Shown: positions 25,321 through 36,537, counted from the stretch's first letter. The stretch is DNA of 64,000 nt from Tessaracoccus flavescens (GCF_001998865.1 NZ_CP019607.1:2294001-2358000); one strand, 5' to 3'. Notes: a model not told the origin generated them from the sequence alone. A program made the numbers and translations.

Positions 25321-26130
25321 ATGATGATGCTGGTAGACGGTGGCGGGGGCGGCGGTGGCGCCTGCTCCTTCACGCTCGACGTGCAGTGGATCCTCGACGC
25401 GATCGACAAGGTCAAGAACTTCGTCCGCAAGATCGAGAACGCGATGCGCAACGTGGCCAACAAGGCGGCCCGCTTCGTCGAGAAGCTGAGCGGCATCGCC
25501 GGCCTGTTCTGTTGGGTTCCCGGCGTGGGCAAGTTCCTGAAGAAGGCGATCCGCAAGGCGGCCGAGATCATCGACCGGACGATCCAGATCGTCTCGCGCG
25601 GCCTGCAGGCCCAGCTGGAGATCCTGAAGCACCTGCTCGCCCCCTGGGAGGTGCGTTCCGCAGGTAAGTCGATCGCGGACGAGCTGGCCCCCAAGTGCGA
25701 CGAGTTCGCGCTGCGGTACCAGAAGGGCCACTTCAAGGCGGTCGAGACCTGGACCGGGGCGGCTTCCGAGGCCTTCTTCAAGGCGATCGACAAGCAGCAG
25801 GAGGCGGCCGAGTCCACCGCTGAGGGCGCGAAGAAGTTCGGCGACGCCGTCCATCAGATGGGCGCTAAGGGCGTCGAGATCACGGTGAACTTCATCACGC
25901 AGTACATCACCGCTGCTGTGGGGATCATCCAGGCGGCGCTGACCATGGCGGCCATCCCGGTCGGCACCGCGATCGGGGCGGCGGAGATCATCGCCCTGAT
26001 CGGCGCGATCCTCACCTACATCATGGTGTGGGTCAACGCGATGCTCGGCATGATCACCTCGATGGTCGATATGGAGAGCGCCGCCTACCAGGCGGTCCCC
26101 GGCGGCCAGTGGCCGAAGGCGGTCGTCTGA
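25321..26130 (+). CDS. WXG-motif protein with hydrophobic C-terminal domain
   Basis: The 269-residue product opens with a glycine run, then a lysine/arginine-rich helical region (residues 20-110), and a second helical region with [17 protein letters not shown], a W-x-G turn between two helices (W near residue 143) as in WXG100 proteins. Residues about 195-245 are strongly hydrophobic (two helices, [20 protein letters not shown]), so the protein may be membrane-inserted or pore-like. No signal peptide. It follows the repeat-rich gene by 13 bases with RBS AAGGAAG, and a terminator follows. A role as a type VII-type effector or structural partner is inference. Confidence 0.6.
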   Translation: MMMLVDGGGGGGGACSFTLDVQWILDAIDKVKNFVRKIENAMRNVANKAARFVEKLSGIAGLFCWVPGVGKFLKKAIRKAAEIIDRTIQIVSRGLQAQLEILKHLLAPWEVRSAGKSIADELAPKCDEFALRYQKGHFKAVETWTGAASEAFFKAIDKQQEAAESTAEGAKKFGDAVHQMGAKGVEITVNFITQYITAAVGIIQAALTMAAIPVGTAIGAAEIIALIGAILTYIMVWVNAMLGMITSMVDMESAAYQAVPGGQWPKAVV

Positions 26131-26143
26131 TCCACTGACGATG

Positions 26144-26176
26144 CGACGGCGTTCCCGTGCGGGGCGCCGTCGTTTC
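26144..26176 (+). terminator. Terminator of the WXG cassette
   Basis: The 8-bp stem cgacggcg/cgccgtcg is followed by TTTCG, 14 bases after the last stop. Confidence 0.7.
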
Positions 26177-26197
26177 GCGTCCGGAGAACGCCGGATC

Positions 26198-26224
26198 TTT
26201 GCACTCCCTTGGGTCGAGTGCTAA
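26198..26224 (+). promoter_or_regulatory. CIRCE element, upstream copy
   Basis: TTTGCACTC-N9-GAGTGCTAA differs from the consensus TTAGCACTC-N9-GAGTGCTAA by one base. It is a binding site for the HrcA heat-shock repressor. Confidence 0.85.
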
Positions 26225-26232
26225 TAATGGAG

Positions 26233-26259
26233 TTAGCACTCTCGTATGCTGAGTGCTAC
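26233..26259 (+). promoter_or_regulatory. CIRCE element, downstream copy
   Basis: TTAGCACTC-N9-GAGTGCTAC differs from consensus only in the last base. A TATGCT -10-like hexamer lies in its spacer (26245-26250), so HrcA binding would cover the promoter of groEL. Confidence 0.9.
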
Positions 26260-26273
26260 CGAATCGTGGATGA

Positions 26274-28001
<1,728 letters not shown>

Positions 28002-28024
28002 TCCGCACCAGCCAGCGAGCTCAC

Positions 28025-28058
28025 GAGAGGGCGGTCCCGGAGGGGGCCGCCCTCTCCT
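28025..28058 (+). terminator. groEL terminator
   Basis: A 14-bp stem (gagagggcggtccc, one G-T pair) with loop GGAG lies 24 bases after the groEL stop. Confidence 0.8.
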
Positions 28059-28251
28059 CGTTCTCAAGGGGAGGCTGATCGGGATGATCGCCCTGGCTCC
28101 CGGTTCGGAAGATCCAGAATGTAGTTTGGTAGCGAGGTCGGAGAGGCGGTCAGGATCTCTCCGAGGGTTGGGTTCCATGTCGTGGACAGCGCGCTCCGAG
28201 GGGCGCGGACGGTCCCCGGAGCGGGAGCATGTCCCAAGAGAGGCTGGTCCA
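28059..28251 (+). promoter_or_regulatory. Non-coding leader region of the Wadjet operon
   Basis: No gene is seen here. Two inverted repeats are present: GGAGAG/CTCTCC at 28139-28162 and CGCTCCG/CGGAGCG at 28192-28223. The promoter of jetA must lie here, but I see no convincing -10/-35 pair. Confidence 0.4.
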
Positions 28252-29709
28252 GTGAGTGTTGTAGGGAGGGCGCTCAGCGCGAGGCAGGCCGTTGAGGGGC
28301 CCATGCGACTCCTCCGGGCCGATCTCCTTCCCGTCATCGCCGCGATCCTTGCGAGCCGCTTTGAGACGGCCCGAGTTATCGGTTACGCCGAGTTCGTCGA
28401 GCAGGTCTCCGATGACCTGGACGATCTGCGTGACAGCGGCTTCCCCCTTCCCCGCCAGGCCCAGGAGTACGTAGGCGACTGGATCAGTAGCGGCTACCTG
28501 ATCCGCCGCCCGACCGGGGCGGCCCGCGAAGAGACGGTGGAGCTGTCGCGCTCCGCAGCCGACATCGTCCGCTTCGTCGGCGATGTGCAGCAGTCGCGAT
28601 CCTCGGTCACGTCTTCTCGGCTCAGCAACGTCACAGGGCTGCTGGACGCGTTGGCTCGCGAGTCCGACCCGGATGCCGCCACGCGCGTCAAGGGCCTGAT
28701 CGAACAGCGCGACCAGATCGACGCCGAGATCGCGCGAATCGAGGAAGGCGAGTACCGACCCCTCGACGACCTGCTGGCCAGGGAGCGGCTCGACGAGATC
28801 CTGCGCCTGGCGGGTGAGGTGCCCGGCGACTTCGCGAAGGTCGCCGACGACCTTGAGACGCTCAACTCCCAACTCCGCGAGCAGATCATCAACCACGACG
28901 GCTCCCGCGGTGGAGTCCTCGACCAGATCTTCGCGGAGGTCGACCTGATCGAGAACAGCGAGGCGGGCCGCACGTTCAACGCCTTCCACGAACTGCTGCT
29001 CGACCGCCTGCTCGCCGACCGGTTCGACACCGCCGTCGATGCCCTTCTTGAGCGAGGCTTCGCCCACGACCTCGACGGCGGCGCGGCCGTCTTCCTGCGC
29101 CGCTACCTGAGCGTGCTTCAACGCGAGAGCCATCAGGTTCGCCTGAACCTCACCGAGTTCTCCAAGAGCCTCCGCCGTTTCGTCGAGACCCAGGAGTACC
29201 GCGAGCACAAGCGATTGGCCGAGGCCCTTGGTCACGCCGAGCAGGCTGCCCTCGCGGCGCTCAAGCGCCACGCTCCCACCGCGCCGCTTGGTCGGGACCT
29301 GGACCTCACCTCGGCGAGGATCGCTTCGGTCGGGTCGTGGTCGTTGCACAACCCTGCCGACCTGCGCACGGTTGACGACGTCGTCGCGAATGCTACCCTT
29401 GAGCTCGATCTGGAAGAGCTTAGGCGACAGGTGCGCCTGACCGAGATCGACTTCCCCGAGTTGCAGTCGCAGATCGTCGAGACTCTCGCCGATCGGGCGG
29501 GCGCGACGGTGGGCGACGTGTTGGAGCGACACCCCGCGTCCCAGGGCCTTGCCTCGATCATCGGCCTGCTGATCCTGGCCGAGGAGTTCGCCAGCCGGGC
29601 CACGGGGGTTGAGCGCTGGTCGTGGACGTCTTCGCGGGGCTCGTCGAGAACTGTCACGGCCCCCAGGTACGTTTTCCTCCAGGTCCCGAGCCATTGGAGT
29701 GAGCCGTGA
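28252..29709 (+). CDS. jetA: Wadjet subunit JetA (DUF3375), kleisin
   Basis: Wadjet is a condensin-like complex that extrudes loops on small circular DNA and cuts it, protecting against plasmids. JetA is the kleisin that links the SMC arms. The 485-residue product matches DUF3375: MRLLRADLLPVIAAILASRF near the N-terminus, acidic and helical throughout, and the AEEFASRATGVERWSW tail. GTG 28252 follows GAGAGG and keeps the RALSARQAVEG segment. The ORF is intact. It ends with a GTGA overlap into jetB. Confidence 0.92.
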   Translation: MSVVGRALSARQAVEGPMRLLRADLLPVIAAILASRFETARVIGYAEFVEQVSDDLDDLRDSGFPLPRQAQEYVGDWISSGYLIRRPTGAAREETVELSRSAADIVRFVGDVQQSRSSVTSSRLSNVTGLLDALARESDPDAATRVKGLIEQRDQIDAEIARIEEGEYRPLDDLLARERLDEILRLAGEVPGDFAKVADDLETLNSQLREQIINHDGSRGGVLDQIFAEVDLIENSEAGRTFNAFHELLLDRLLADRFDTAVDALLERGFAHDLDGGAAVFLRRYLSVLQRESHQVRLNLTEFSKSLRRFVETQEYREHKRLAEALGHAEQAALAALKRHAPTAPLGRDLDLTSARIASVGSWSLHNPADLRTVDDVVANATLELDLEELRRQVRLTEIDFPELQSQIVETLADRAGATVGDVLERHPASQGLASIIGLLILAEEFASRATGVERWSWTSSRGSSRTVTAPRYVFLQVPSHWSEP

Positions 29710-30338
29710 GCATGGAGAGCGCACCGCGTCGCGCGGATGCAGGCGTCGAGGTGGACGAGTTCGACGATGAGGTGGTCGAACTGCCAGATGATCCTGGCGA
29801 GCTCGATCCTGGCACAAGGCGTGTGTTGCTCAAGCTGCTCAACGGACCCTATGTCCGCGCCCAGGACCACGCGAAGCTGTGGGCGGCGCTCGAGCGCAAC
29901 GAGCCGTTGGTGCGCTCCCGCCTCGCCGATCTCTACCTTGAGCTCGTGCTCGACCGAGACTCGGGTGTGGCCTTCGTTCGCAACCTCGCACTCGAGGACG
30001 CCCCGAAGGTGGTGCGGCGTCAGCCCCTCACCCTGCTCGACACGGTGTTGGTTCTCTATCTCCGACGCCTCCTATTGACCAGCCAGGGTAGCCGCGTGTT
30101 CGTCGGGCGGGAAGAAATCGAAGACCAGTTGCGCGGGTTCCTGCGAGGCGACACGACGGACAAGAAGCAGCAGGAAGACCGGATCCGTCGTTCGCTCGTG
30201 AGAATGACCAGCAACTCAATCCTGCTGAAGGCCGAGGTTGAAGACCGTTGGGAGATCTCGCCTGTCCTGCGGCTCGTCTTCGGAGCCGATGAGGTGGCGG
30301 CCGTGACGGCAGACCTCGAGAGGATGGCGTCCGAATGA
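29706..30338 (+). CDS. jetB: Wadjet subunit JetB (DUF4194), KITE protein
   Basis: JetB is a winged-helix KITE dimer that bridges kleisin and the SMC ATPase. The 210-residue product has an acidic N-terminus (residues 1-35), then the winged-helix region with LLNGPYVRAQDHAKLWAAL, the conserved LTLLDTVLVLYLRR, and a second helix-wing with RMTSNSILLKAEVEDRWEISPVLRL. It overlaps jetA by 4 bases (GTGA) and jetC by 4 (ATGA), so all are translationally coupled. An internal ATG at 29712 is possible. Confidence 0.9.
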   Translation: MSMESAPRRADAGVEVDEFDDEVVELPDDPGELDPGTRRVLLKLLNGPYVRAQDHAKLWAALERNEPLVRSRLADLYLELVLDRDSGVAFVRNLALEDAPKVVRRQPLTLLDTVLVLYLRRLLLTSQGSRVFVGREEIEDQLRGFLRGDTTDKKQQEDRIRRSLVRMTSNSILLKAEVEDRWEISPVLRLVFGADEVAAVTADLERMASE

Positions 30339-33300
30339 GCCAGCACCGACTCGCGCACGTTCAGTTGATCAACTGGGGTACCTTCGGGGGTGCCTGGAGC
30401 TTCGACGTGCCGTGGAAGGGAATGCTGCTCACCGGTCCGTCGGGAGCGGGTAAGTCGTCGGTGCTCGACGCCATGGCCTCCATCCTCGTCGCGCCCGGGA
30501 AGGTGCGGTTCAACGCGGCCGCCCAGGGCACCGATACGCGCGATCACGACCGCAGCCTCGTCACCTACGTGCGCGGCGCCCACAAGCGCGAGGCCGACGA
30601 GGAGACGGGCGAGGTGGGGGCTGCTTTCCTCCGCAAAGGCCCCACTTGGAGCGCGGTGGGGCTGACCTTCGTCGATGAGTCGGGCAAGGAAACTACGCTG
30701 CTGCGGCTGTTCCATATCAGCGGCAGCTCGGTTCAACGCGACGAGCTGCGCTCCATGTACGCGATCGCGCCCGGCCGAGTCGACCTCCTTGAGTTGAAGT
30801 CGTTCGTCGCGAACGGCATCGAGTATCGGCAACTCAAGAGTTCCTTTCCCACGTGGAACACCTACCGCGGTGAAGGGTATTCATCCTTCGCAGAGCGGTT
30901 TCGTAAGCAGCTCGGGATCGCCTCCGAGCAGGCGCAGGTGCTGCTGCACAAGACGCAGTCCGCGAAGAACCTGACGAACCTGGACGCCCTGTTCCGCGAC
31001 TTCATGCTTGACGTGCCCGGCACGTTCGAGCTTGCCAATACCACGGTCGAACAGTTCGACGAACTGCGTTCGGCCCACTCCTCGGTGGTCGACGCCCGAC
31101 GGCAGGTGGAAGCGCTCCTTCCCCTGCGCGCCATCGATGAACAACTCCGTGAGGTCGAGTCACAGCAGAGGGAAGTGCAAGACCAGGTCGCGCACCTCGA
31201 GACCTGGCTGAGGCAGCGCAGGAAGGTTGGTCTCGAGGCCGACCTCGTCCGCGAGCGTCCTCTCCTGGCAAGGCTTGAGGCCGAGGTGGCTGAGGCGAAG
31301 GGCCATGCCGACCTGGCCGAGGATGAGCGACGGCGGTGCCAGCAGGCCGTCGACGGTGCAGGCGGCGGTGATGTGACCACGCTCGAGGCTCTCCGGGCAG
31401 CAAGGCTCGACGCTCGCGACCTGGCGCTTCAACGGCGCTCCCGGTACGCCGGTGCCGCCGAGCGCGTCGCCGTGCGTCTGCCCGATGGCGTCGCTGAGGT
31501 CGTCCGCTTCGAGCGAGAGGTCGATGAGGCAAGGGCCGCCCTCGAGGCCAGGCGTGCCGAGTTCAACGCCGCCCAGGGCGAGGCCCTTCGCGATAAGGGG
31601 CGCGGGGCGGACGCTCACCGCCGCGCGGTCGATGAGTTGGAGGCATTGCGTCGTCACCGCTCCAACCTCGATGCGCGGTTGCTCGCGGTGCGCGAGTCAC
31701 TCGCTCAGGCGCTGGGTGTCTCGCCTACGACCCTTCCGTTTGTCGGGGAGCTGCTTCAGGTGAAGCAGGGAGAGAGCGAATGGACGGGAGCCATCGAACG
31801 CGTCCTGGCCAGCTTCGCCCGCACCCTCGTGGTTCCCGCGCAGCACTACCTGGCAGCCGCTGAGTTCGTCGATGCCGAGTTTCTGGGTACCCGGCTCGTC
31901 TATGAAAGGGTCGAGCCGGTCCGCGAGGAGGCCCTTGATTTCGTGCACGGCACTCTCCCAGGCAAGCTCGACCTGGCTGACGGCGCCTACACAGGGTGGC
32001 TCTCCGAACGCCTTGAGCGCCGCTTCGCCTACGCCTGTGTCGACGATGCCCGCAGCCTCGGCGGCGTTCAGCGTGGCGTCACCCGTAACGGCCAGGTGAA
32101 ACACTCGTCGTTGCTCCACGAGAAGGATGACCGGTTCCGCGTGTCCGACCGGACGCGGTGGGTGCTCGGCTTCTCGACGGAGGCGAAGGAGGCCGAGCTC
32201 GAACGAGTCCTTGCCGTCTCGCAGGCCCACCTCGACGAGATCGAGGCGCGGCTGAGGAAGTTGGATGCCGAGCAGGCCGATCTGGCTGTTGCGGCGAGGG
32301 CGCTGCAGGACTTGGCCGAGTTCTCGTGGGATCGAGTCGATCTGTCACCACACGAGGCTGGAATCGACGCCGTCGATCGGCAGCTGGAGCGGCTAAGGGC
32401 CACCAACATTGATCTTCGGGCGCTCGAGGCCCAACTCGACAGGGCGAGGCGCGCGAAGCAGCAGGCCGACGACAAGCTGGCAGGACTGCGCGCGTCCCTC
32501 CTTCAGCGTGAGGAGCATGTCGCCCAGATCCTCCGAGAGGTTGAGACGCTGACGGCCATTCTGAGTGAGGCACCCGACGTGCCGGACGAGGTGGCGCAGC
32601 ATCTGGACCTGCTCTCGGATGATCTCATGGCCGAGGCGAACGGCCTCGACGCGGCCATGCGTCAGCACCTGCACGAGCGCCACTCAAAGCTGTCGGCGCT
32701 CCTTTCTCGCGTGAGCCAACAGGCCGTGCTGAAAATGACGGCGTACAAGAAGGATTGGGAGGCGGCCGCGGCCGACTGGGACGCGGGCCTGCTGTACCTG
32801 CCGGAGTACCTCAGGCGGCTCAGCACTCTCGAGGCCGATCGCCTCCCTGAGTTCGAGGAGCGTTTCTTTGAACTGCTCCATCGCCAGGCGCGTAACAACA
32901 TCAGCGGCCTTGCCCAAGACATCCGTGGTGCGAGACGCGAGATTCGCAGCCGCGTCGACGACGTCAATCGTTCCCTGCTGATGACCAGGTTCAGTCGCGA
33001 GGGGCGCCTTCAGATCAAGGTGCTCGACCGAACCCTTGACGATGTGGACCTGTTCCTGAAAACGCTGAACCGCATCACCGAGTCGTCGATGCTCGATGCG
33101 GGCGGTGCATCCGACGATGCTGCCCGGCGCGAGGCCGAGGAGCGGTTCGTCCGGATGGAGCAGTTGCTCGACAGGCTCGGCTCGGCCGATCCGGCCGATA
33201 AGGCTTGGCGTGAGCGCTGCCTCGACACCCGCCAGCACGTGCAGTTCCAGGCGCGGGTAATCGACGACGACGGCGCGCAGGTGGACGTCTACACCGGGTC

Positions 33301-33664
33301 GGGTGGACGCTCGGGCGGTGAGCGGCAGAAGCTCGTCACCTTCTGCCTCGCGGCGGCGTTGCGCTTTCAGCTAGCTCCGGAGGGCAAGGCCGATCCGACG
33401 TATGCGCTCGTCGTCATCGATGAGGCCTTCGACAAGGCCGATCACACCTTCACCCAGGCTGGGCTCGAGGTCTTCCGCACGTTCGGCTTCCAGCTTCTGC
33501 TCGCCACCCCCATGAAGATGCTGCAGACCATCGACGACTACGTGGGCGGTGTCGTAATGGTCGACAACCGGCCGGGGCGCGGGTCGATCCTGCAGGAGTT
33601 GCACTACGACTTGGGTCGTCCAGCAGTGGTGGCAGCGGATGCCGACCAGGAGGTGCTCTTGTGA
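30335..33664 (+). CDS. jetC: Wadjet subunit JetC, SMC-like ATPase
   Basis: JetC is the motor. The 1109-residue product has an N-terminal Walker A GPSGAGKSS near residue 35, a long coiled-coil middle (about 250-870) with a globular hinge-like region near residues 470-600, and the C-terminal head with signature GGRSGGERQKLV and Walker B LVVIDEAFDKAD, followed by LLATPMKMLQTI. The layout is that of the MukB/SbcC group. The frame is uninterrupted. Its base composition seems slightly less GC-rich than the flanks by eye, in line with horizontal acquisition. Confidence 0.94.
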   Translation: MSQHRLAHVQLINWGTFGGAWSFDVPWKGMLLTGPSGAGKSSVLDAMASILVAPGKVRFNAAAQGTDTRDHDRSLVTYVRGAHKREADEETGEVGAAFLRKGPTWSAVGLTFVDESGKETTLLRLFHISGSSVQRDELRSMYAIAPGRVDLLELKSFVANGIEYRQLKSSFPTWNTYRGEGYSSFAERFRKQLGIASEQAQVLLHKTQSAKNLTNLDALFRDFMLDVPGTFELANTTVEQFDELRSAHSSVVDARRQVEALLPLRAIDEQLREVESQQREVQDQVAHLETWLRQRRKVGLEADLVRERPLLARLEAEVAEAKGHADLAEDERRRCQQAVDGAGGGDVTTLEALRAARLDARDLALQRRSRYAGAAERVAVRLPDGVAEVVRFEREVDEARAALEARRAEFNAAQGEALRDKGRGADAHRRAVDELEALRRHRSNLDARLLAVRESLAQALGVSPTTLPFVGELLQVKQGESEWTGAIERVLASFARTLVVPAQHYLAAAEFVDAEFLGTRLVYERVEPVREEALDFVHGTLPGKLDLADGAYTGWLSERLERRFAYACVDDARSLGGVQRGVTRNGQVKHSSLLHEKDDRFRVSDRTRWVLGFSTEAKEAELERVLAVSQAHLDEIEARLRKLDAEQADLAVAARALQDLAEFSWDRVDLSPHEAGIDAVDRQLERLRATNIDLRALEAQLDRARRAKQQADDKLAGLRASLLQREEHVAQILREVETLTAILSEAPDVPDEVAQHLDLLSDDLMAEANGLDAAMRQHLHERHSKLSALLSRVSQQAVLKMTAYKKDWEAAAADWDAGLLYLPEYLRRLSTLEADRLPEFEERFFELLHRQARNNISGLAQDIRGARREIRSRVDDVNRSLLMTRFSREGRLQIKVLDRTLDDVDLFLKTLNRITESSMLDAGGASDDAARREAEERFVRMEQLLDRLGSADPADKAWRERCLDTRQHVQFQARVIDDDGAQVDVYTGSGGRSGGERQKLVTFCLAAALRFQLAPEGKADPTYALVVIDEAFDKADHTFTQAGLEVFRTFGFQLLLATPMKMLQTIDDYVGGVVMVDNRPGRGSILQELHYDLGRPAVVAADADQEVLL

Positions 33665-34776
33665 GGACTGTCGAGCAGTTGCGTGCCCTCGCCGTGCGGG
33701 TCTGGCCTCGTCGGTTCCCCGGGTGGCTCGCCGAGTCGCTTGATGGAGAGCCGACGCCCTTGTCGTGGCCCTTGCAGCCTCCGTCCGAGCGGGAGGCGCT
33801 CGCCGGGCCAGACCGTGTCGCAGCCTGGGCGACGGCGTGGCAACACTTCTCCGAACGCGACGATGTCACTCTCGAGTGGGTAACCCGTCGGTGGCCGTCG
33901 ATGGGCCGCCAGCGGCTCCCACAACGCGTTTCGGTCGGTCCCCGGGCCGTTGCGGGGCTGTCGGGACAGCGAGCCGGATGGTCGATCGCTTGCGAGGTCG
34001 TGGCCATGCTTGCGCATGGCTGGCCGCAGGCGCCCCTCGTCGACGGCGTCAGCGAGGCAGCGCGTGGGCTCGTCAAGCTGAGGGCTGACGATGTCGGCCG
34101 TCTCGCGAGCGTGCTCGGCTGGCTGAGCGCCAACCCCGATTCGGGCCTGTTCGAGCGCGAGCTACCGGTGGAGGGCGTCGACACCAAGTGGTTCGAGCGC
34201 CACCGCTCGGTCGTCGAGCCGCTGGCCGACGCGATCATCGGGGGCACGGGTCTGCGTAGACACGGCGTGCGGTTCCGTGTGCGCGACCTCGACCCCTCTT
34301 CGCCTGGTGCCGCGGACTTCTCAGTGACGCTCGAAGAACTGAAGCTGCTTTCCATGCGACCCGCGAGAGTGCTGATCTCGGAGAATCTGACCACGGTTGC
34401 GACGCTTCCGCCGCTCACGGGCACGATCGCCGTTCACGGCATGGGTTTTGCGGCATCGTCCTTGGCGGACGTCGCCTGGATCCGCTCGGCCGATGTCTTC
34501 TATTGGGGTGACCTCGACTCGTACGGCTTCCAGATCCTCGGGCAGACGAGGTCGGTGCTGCCGCAGGTCCGGTCGGTCCTGATGGACTCCGATACGCTTG
34601 CCTCCGCTCGCGCCCTGGCCGTTGCCGAGCCGCGGACATTCAAGGGCGAGATCGGGCACCTGACGCTGGCTGAGCGCTCGACGCTCGCCCTCATTCGCGC
34701 CGAGGGTCTGCGCCTCGAACAGGAACGCATCCCGCGCGCGGCGGCGCATTCAGCCATCCTGGAGGCGCTGGCCTGA
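33661..34776 (+). CDS. jetD: Wadjet subunit JetD, Toprim-like nuclease
   Basis: JetD is the nuclease that cuts the extruded plasmid. The 371-residue product has an N-terminal DUF3322 arm (about 1-190) and a C-terminal DUF2220/Toprim core: acidic residue in ISENLTTVATLP, then YWGDLDSYGFQIL with two aspartates, and a C-terminal glutamate-rich segment LRLEQERIP. These fit the metal-binding residues of the family. It overlaps jetC by 4 bases (GTGA) and ends the operon. Confidence 0.92.
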   Translation: MRTVEQLRALAVRVWPRRFPGWLAESLDGEPTPLSWPLQPPSEREALAGPDRVAAWATAWQHFSERDDVTLEWVTRRWPSMGRQRLPQRVSVGPRAVAGLSGQRAGWSIACEVVAMLAHGWPQAPLVDGVSEAARGLVKLRADDVGRLASVLGWLSANPDSGLFERELPVEGVDTKWFERHRSVVEPLADAIIGGTGLRRHGVRFRVRDLDPSSPGAADFSVTLEELKLLSMRPARVLISENLTTVATLPPLTGTIAVHGMGFAASSLADVAWIRSADVFYWGDLDSYGFQILGQTRSVLPQVRSVLMDSDTLASARALAVAEPRTFKGEIGHLTLAERSTLALIRAEGLRLEQERIPRAAAHSAILEALA

Positions 34777-34782
34777 CAGCCT

Positions 34783-36324
34783 TCAGGGGCGGAAGTCGTC
34801 GTGGAGGCGGATGCTGCTCAGCTCGACGGAGCCATCGTTGCGCTGCCAGTAATGCAGACGGCGGGCGCTCGGCGTTCCCACCTGCAGGCTCACCCGCCAG
34901 CAGGTCTCGCCGCCGCGACGGGTGACCGGGGCGTCGTCGCCTCCGGCGCCGGTGCGCAGCTGGTGGAGCTCCCGCGAGGCGAGCTCGGCGTCGCGCCCGG
35001 TGAGGACGTGGACGATCACCTCGATGATCTTGTCGCGCTTGATTCCCTGCACGCGCGCGAGGGTGTCGAAGAAGGCAGGGCCGTACGTCCACGGGCGAAG
35101 CGGCCTCGTCTGTTTCTCCGACGGCGTCGTCATGAGGGCCCACGCGGTCCTCACCTCGAAGTCGAGCTGATCCTCGTCGGACTCGAACAGGCGGGCGAAG
35201 GCCCCACCGCTGTTGACCCGGCGCTCGGCGTCGCGCAGGCGTGCGCGGCCCTTGGCCAGCCGTTCCTCAAGCGTGGCGATCCGTTCGTCGCGCTCGCGGA
35301 TCGTGCGGCTGAGCTGGGCGGTCTCACGGCGCAGCTCCTGGACGAGGGACAGTGCGTCCTCGTCCGTCACGTCGGGTTCCTCATGTGAGGACACCTGCTC
35401 GGCCCGCGGGGGAGCGGGCGGCGTGGCGAGGGCGGGCAGGACCAGCCAGGGCGGACCCCCGCGCAGCAGCGCCGGCGCAGGCACCACCCTCATCCTCGGG
35501 AGCCGCCTCGAGCAGGGAGAGGACCCACTCGCCGTCGTAGCGGTCGGCGAACCAGAGCCGCAGCACCTCTCCCTCGACCATCAGCTGCCGCACGTCGGTG
35601 TCATCCCTGACCAGGTTGTCGGCCGAGATGTCCCGGGTGACACCGGGAAACAGCTCGACGGTGCAGCCGTCGCGACGCACCGCGGTGACCCTCGTCAGCA
35701 CCGTGTCGCCGGGCTGGTAGGCGGGCCAACGCCTCCTCAGGGTCGCGGCGCATCCCCGCCACGTCGATGCGTCGCGAGTCCGGATCGAGGACCCCTTCGA
35801 TGCGCATGCCCTTGTGGAAGACCCGCTCTGCGATGGGACCCGGCACGACGAGCTCGGGCCAGATCACGCCCACTTGTCCGTCGTCGAGCTGGATGAGCGC
35901 CCGGCCTGCCACGATGCCGGAGATCTCGCCCGTGACTGGTCGTGGCAGCTCTGCCGCGCCTGGGAGGGACGCCCCGTGGCGAGCGGCCATGGCCATCGCG
36001 TCCGAGGTGAGGGCCCGGGCCACGTCCGGGCCTTCGGCGGGGCCGAAGGCGAAACGCAGCGGGGAGCTGTACGGAGGCCTCGCGGTCGGTGAGCGTCTCG
36101 CTGAGCGCGTGGGTCGCCGCCTCCGTCGGCAGCGTCACGATGTCGACCTGCCTGCCGAACTCGCGGTCGAGTACGGCCGGATCGACGTGCGGGGCATGGC
36201 TGCCGCGGGCAACGGTCAGGATGACGACCGGCCGGGTGCGCGCGGCCGAGCGGAGGTAGCTGACGAGTTGCACCACGTCGAGCCGGTCGAGGGCACGGGC
36301 AGGGGCCTCCAGCGGGTACTCCAT
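34783..36324 (-). pseudogene. S1-like/coiled-coil protein gene with three frameshifts
   Basis: Four frame segments join into one protein of about 515 residues when one base is removed from each of three homopolymers: GGGG at 36061-36064, GGG at 35723-35725 and CCCCC at 35456-35460. The start MEYPLEAPARALDRLDVV follows GGGAGG and ATG 36324. The joined product has an N-terminal domain (1-90), two small beta-barrel-like segments (GEISGIVAGRALIQLDDGQV and YQPGDTVLTRVTAVRRDG), an acidic coiled coil (about 325-365) and a conserved C-terminal domain ending SSIRLHDDFRP. I do not know its role. It converges on jetD with 6 bases between stops. Confidence 0.75.
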
Positions 36325-36463
36325 GTCACCTCCCTCGGGTTCTCCGCGGCGATGCGGGTACCGCTCATCTTGGCAGCAGCCGCCGACGCAACGACAGATG
36401 CCGGGCGACTTTGGCGACACGCCGTGACTTTCGGAGGAAATCTCGCCGACCCCCTTGCGGGAT

Positions 36464-36473
36464 TGATCGTTCA
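36464..36473. promoter_or_regulatory. LacI-like operator half-pair, copy 1
   Basis: TGATCGTTCA nearly matches copy 2 (TGAACGTTCA) and lies exactly 30 bases upstream of it. A central CG flanked by A/T is the pattern of LacI-family operators. Confidence 0.4.
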
Positions 36474-36493
36474 AATGGCACAGTGACGCCTGC

Positions 36494-36503
36494 TGAACGT
36501 TCA
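36494..36503. promoter_or_regulatory. LacI-like operator half-pair, copy 2
   Basis: TGAACGTTCA is a perfect 10-bp palindrome about 100 bases before the amylopullulanase gene. Confidence 0.45.
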
Positions 36504-36537
36504 TATTCGACCGCGGGTTCCAGCCGAGTGACGTGAT

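Noticed and set aside
28192-28223. Inverted repeat before jetA as an intrinsic terminator
   Set aside because: It has no T-run, lies just before a start codon, and groEL already has its own strong terminator.
30335-33664. Chromosomal MukB/SMC or SbcC repair protein
   Set aside because: The neighbours DUF3375, DUF4194 and DUF2220/Toprim with 4-base overlaps define the Wadjet operon.
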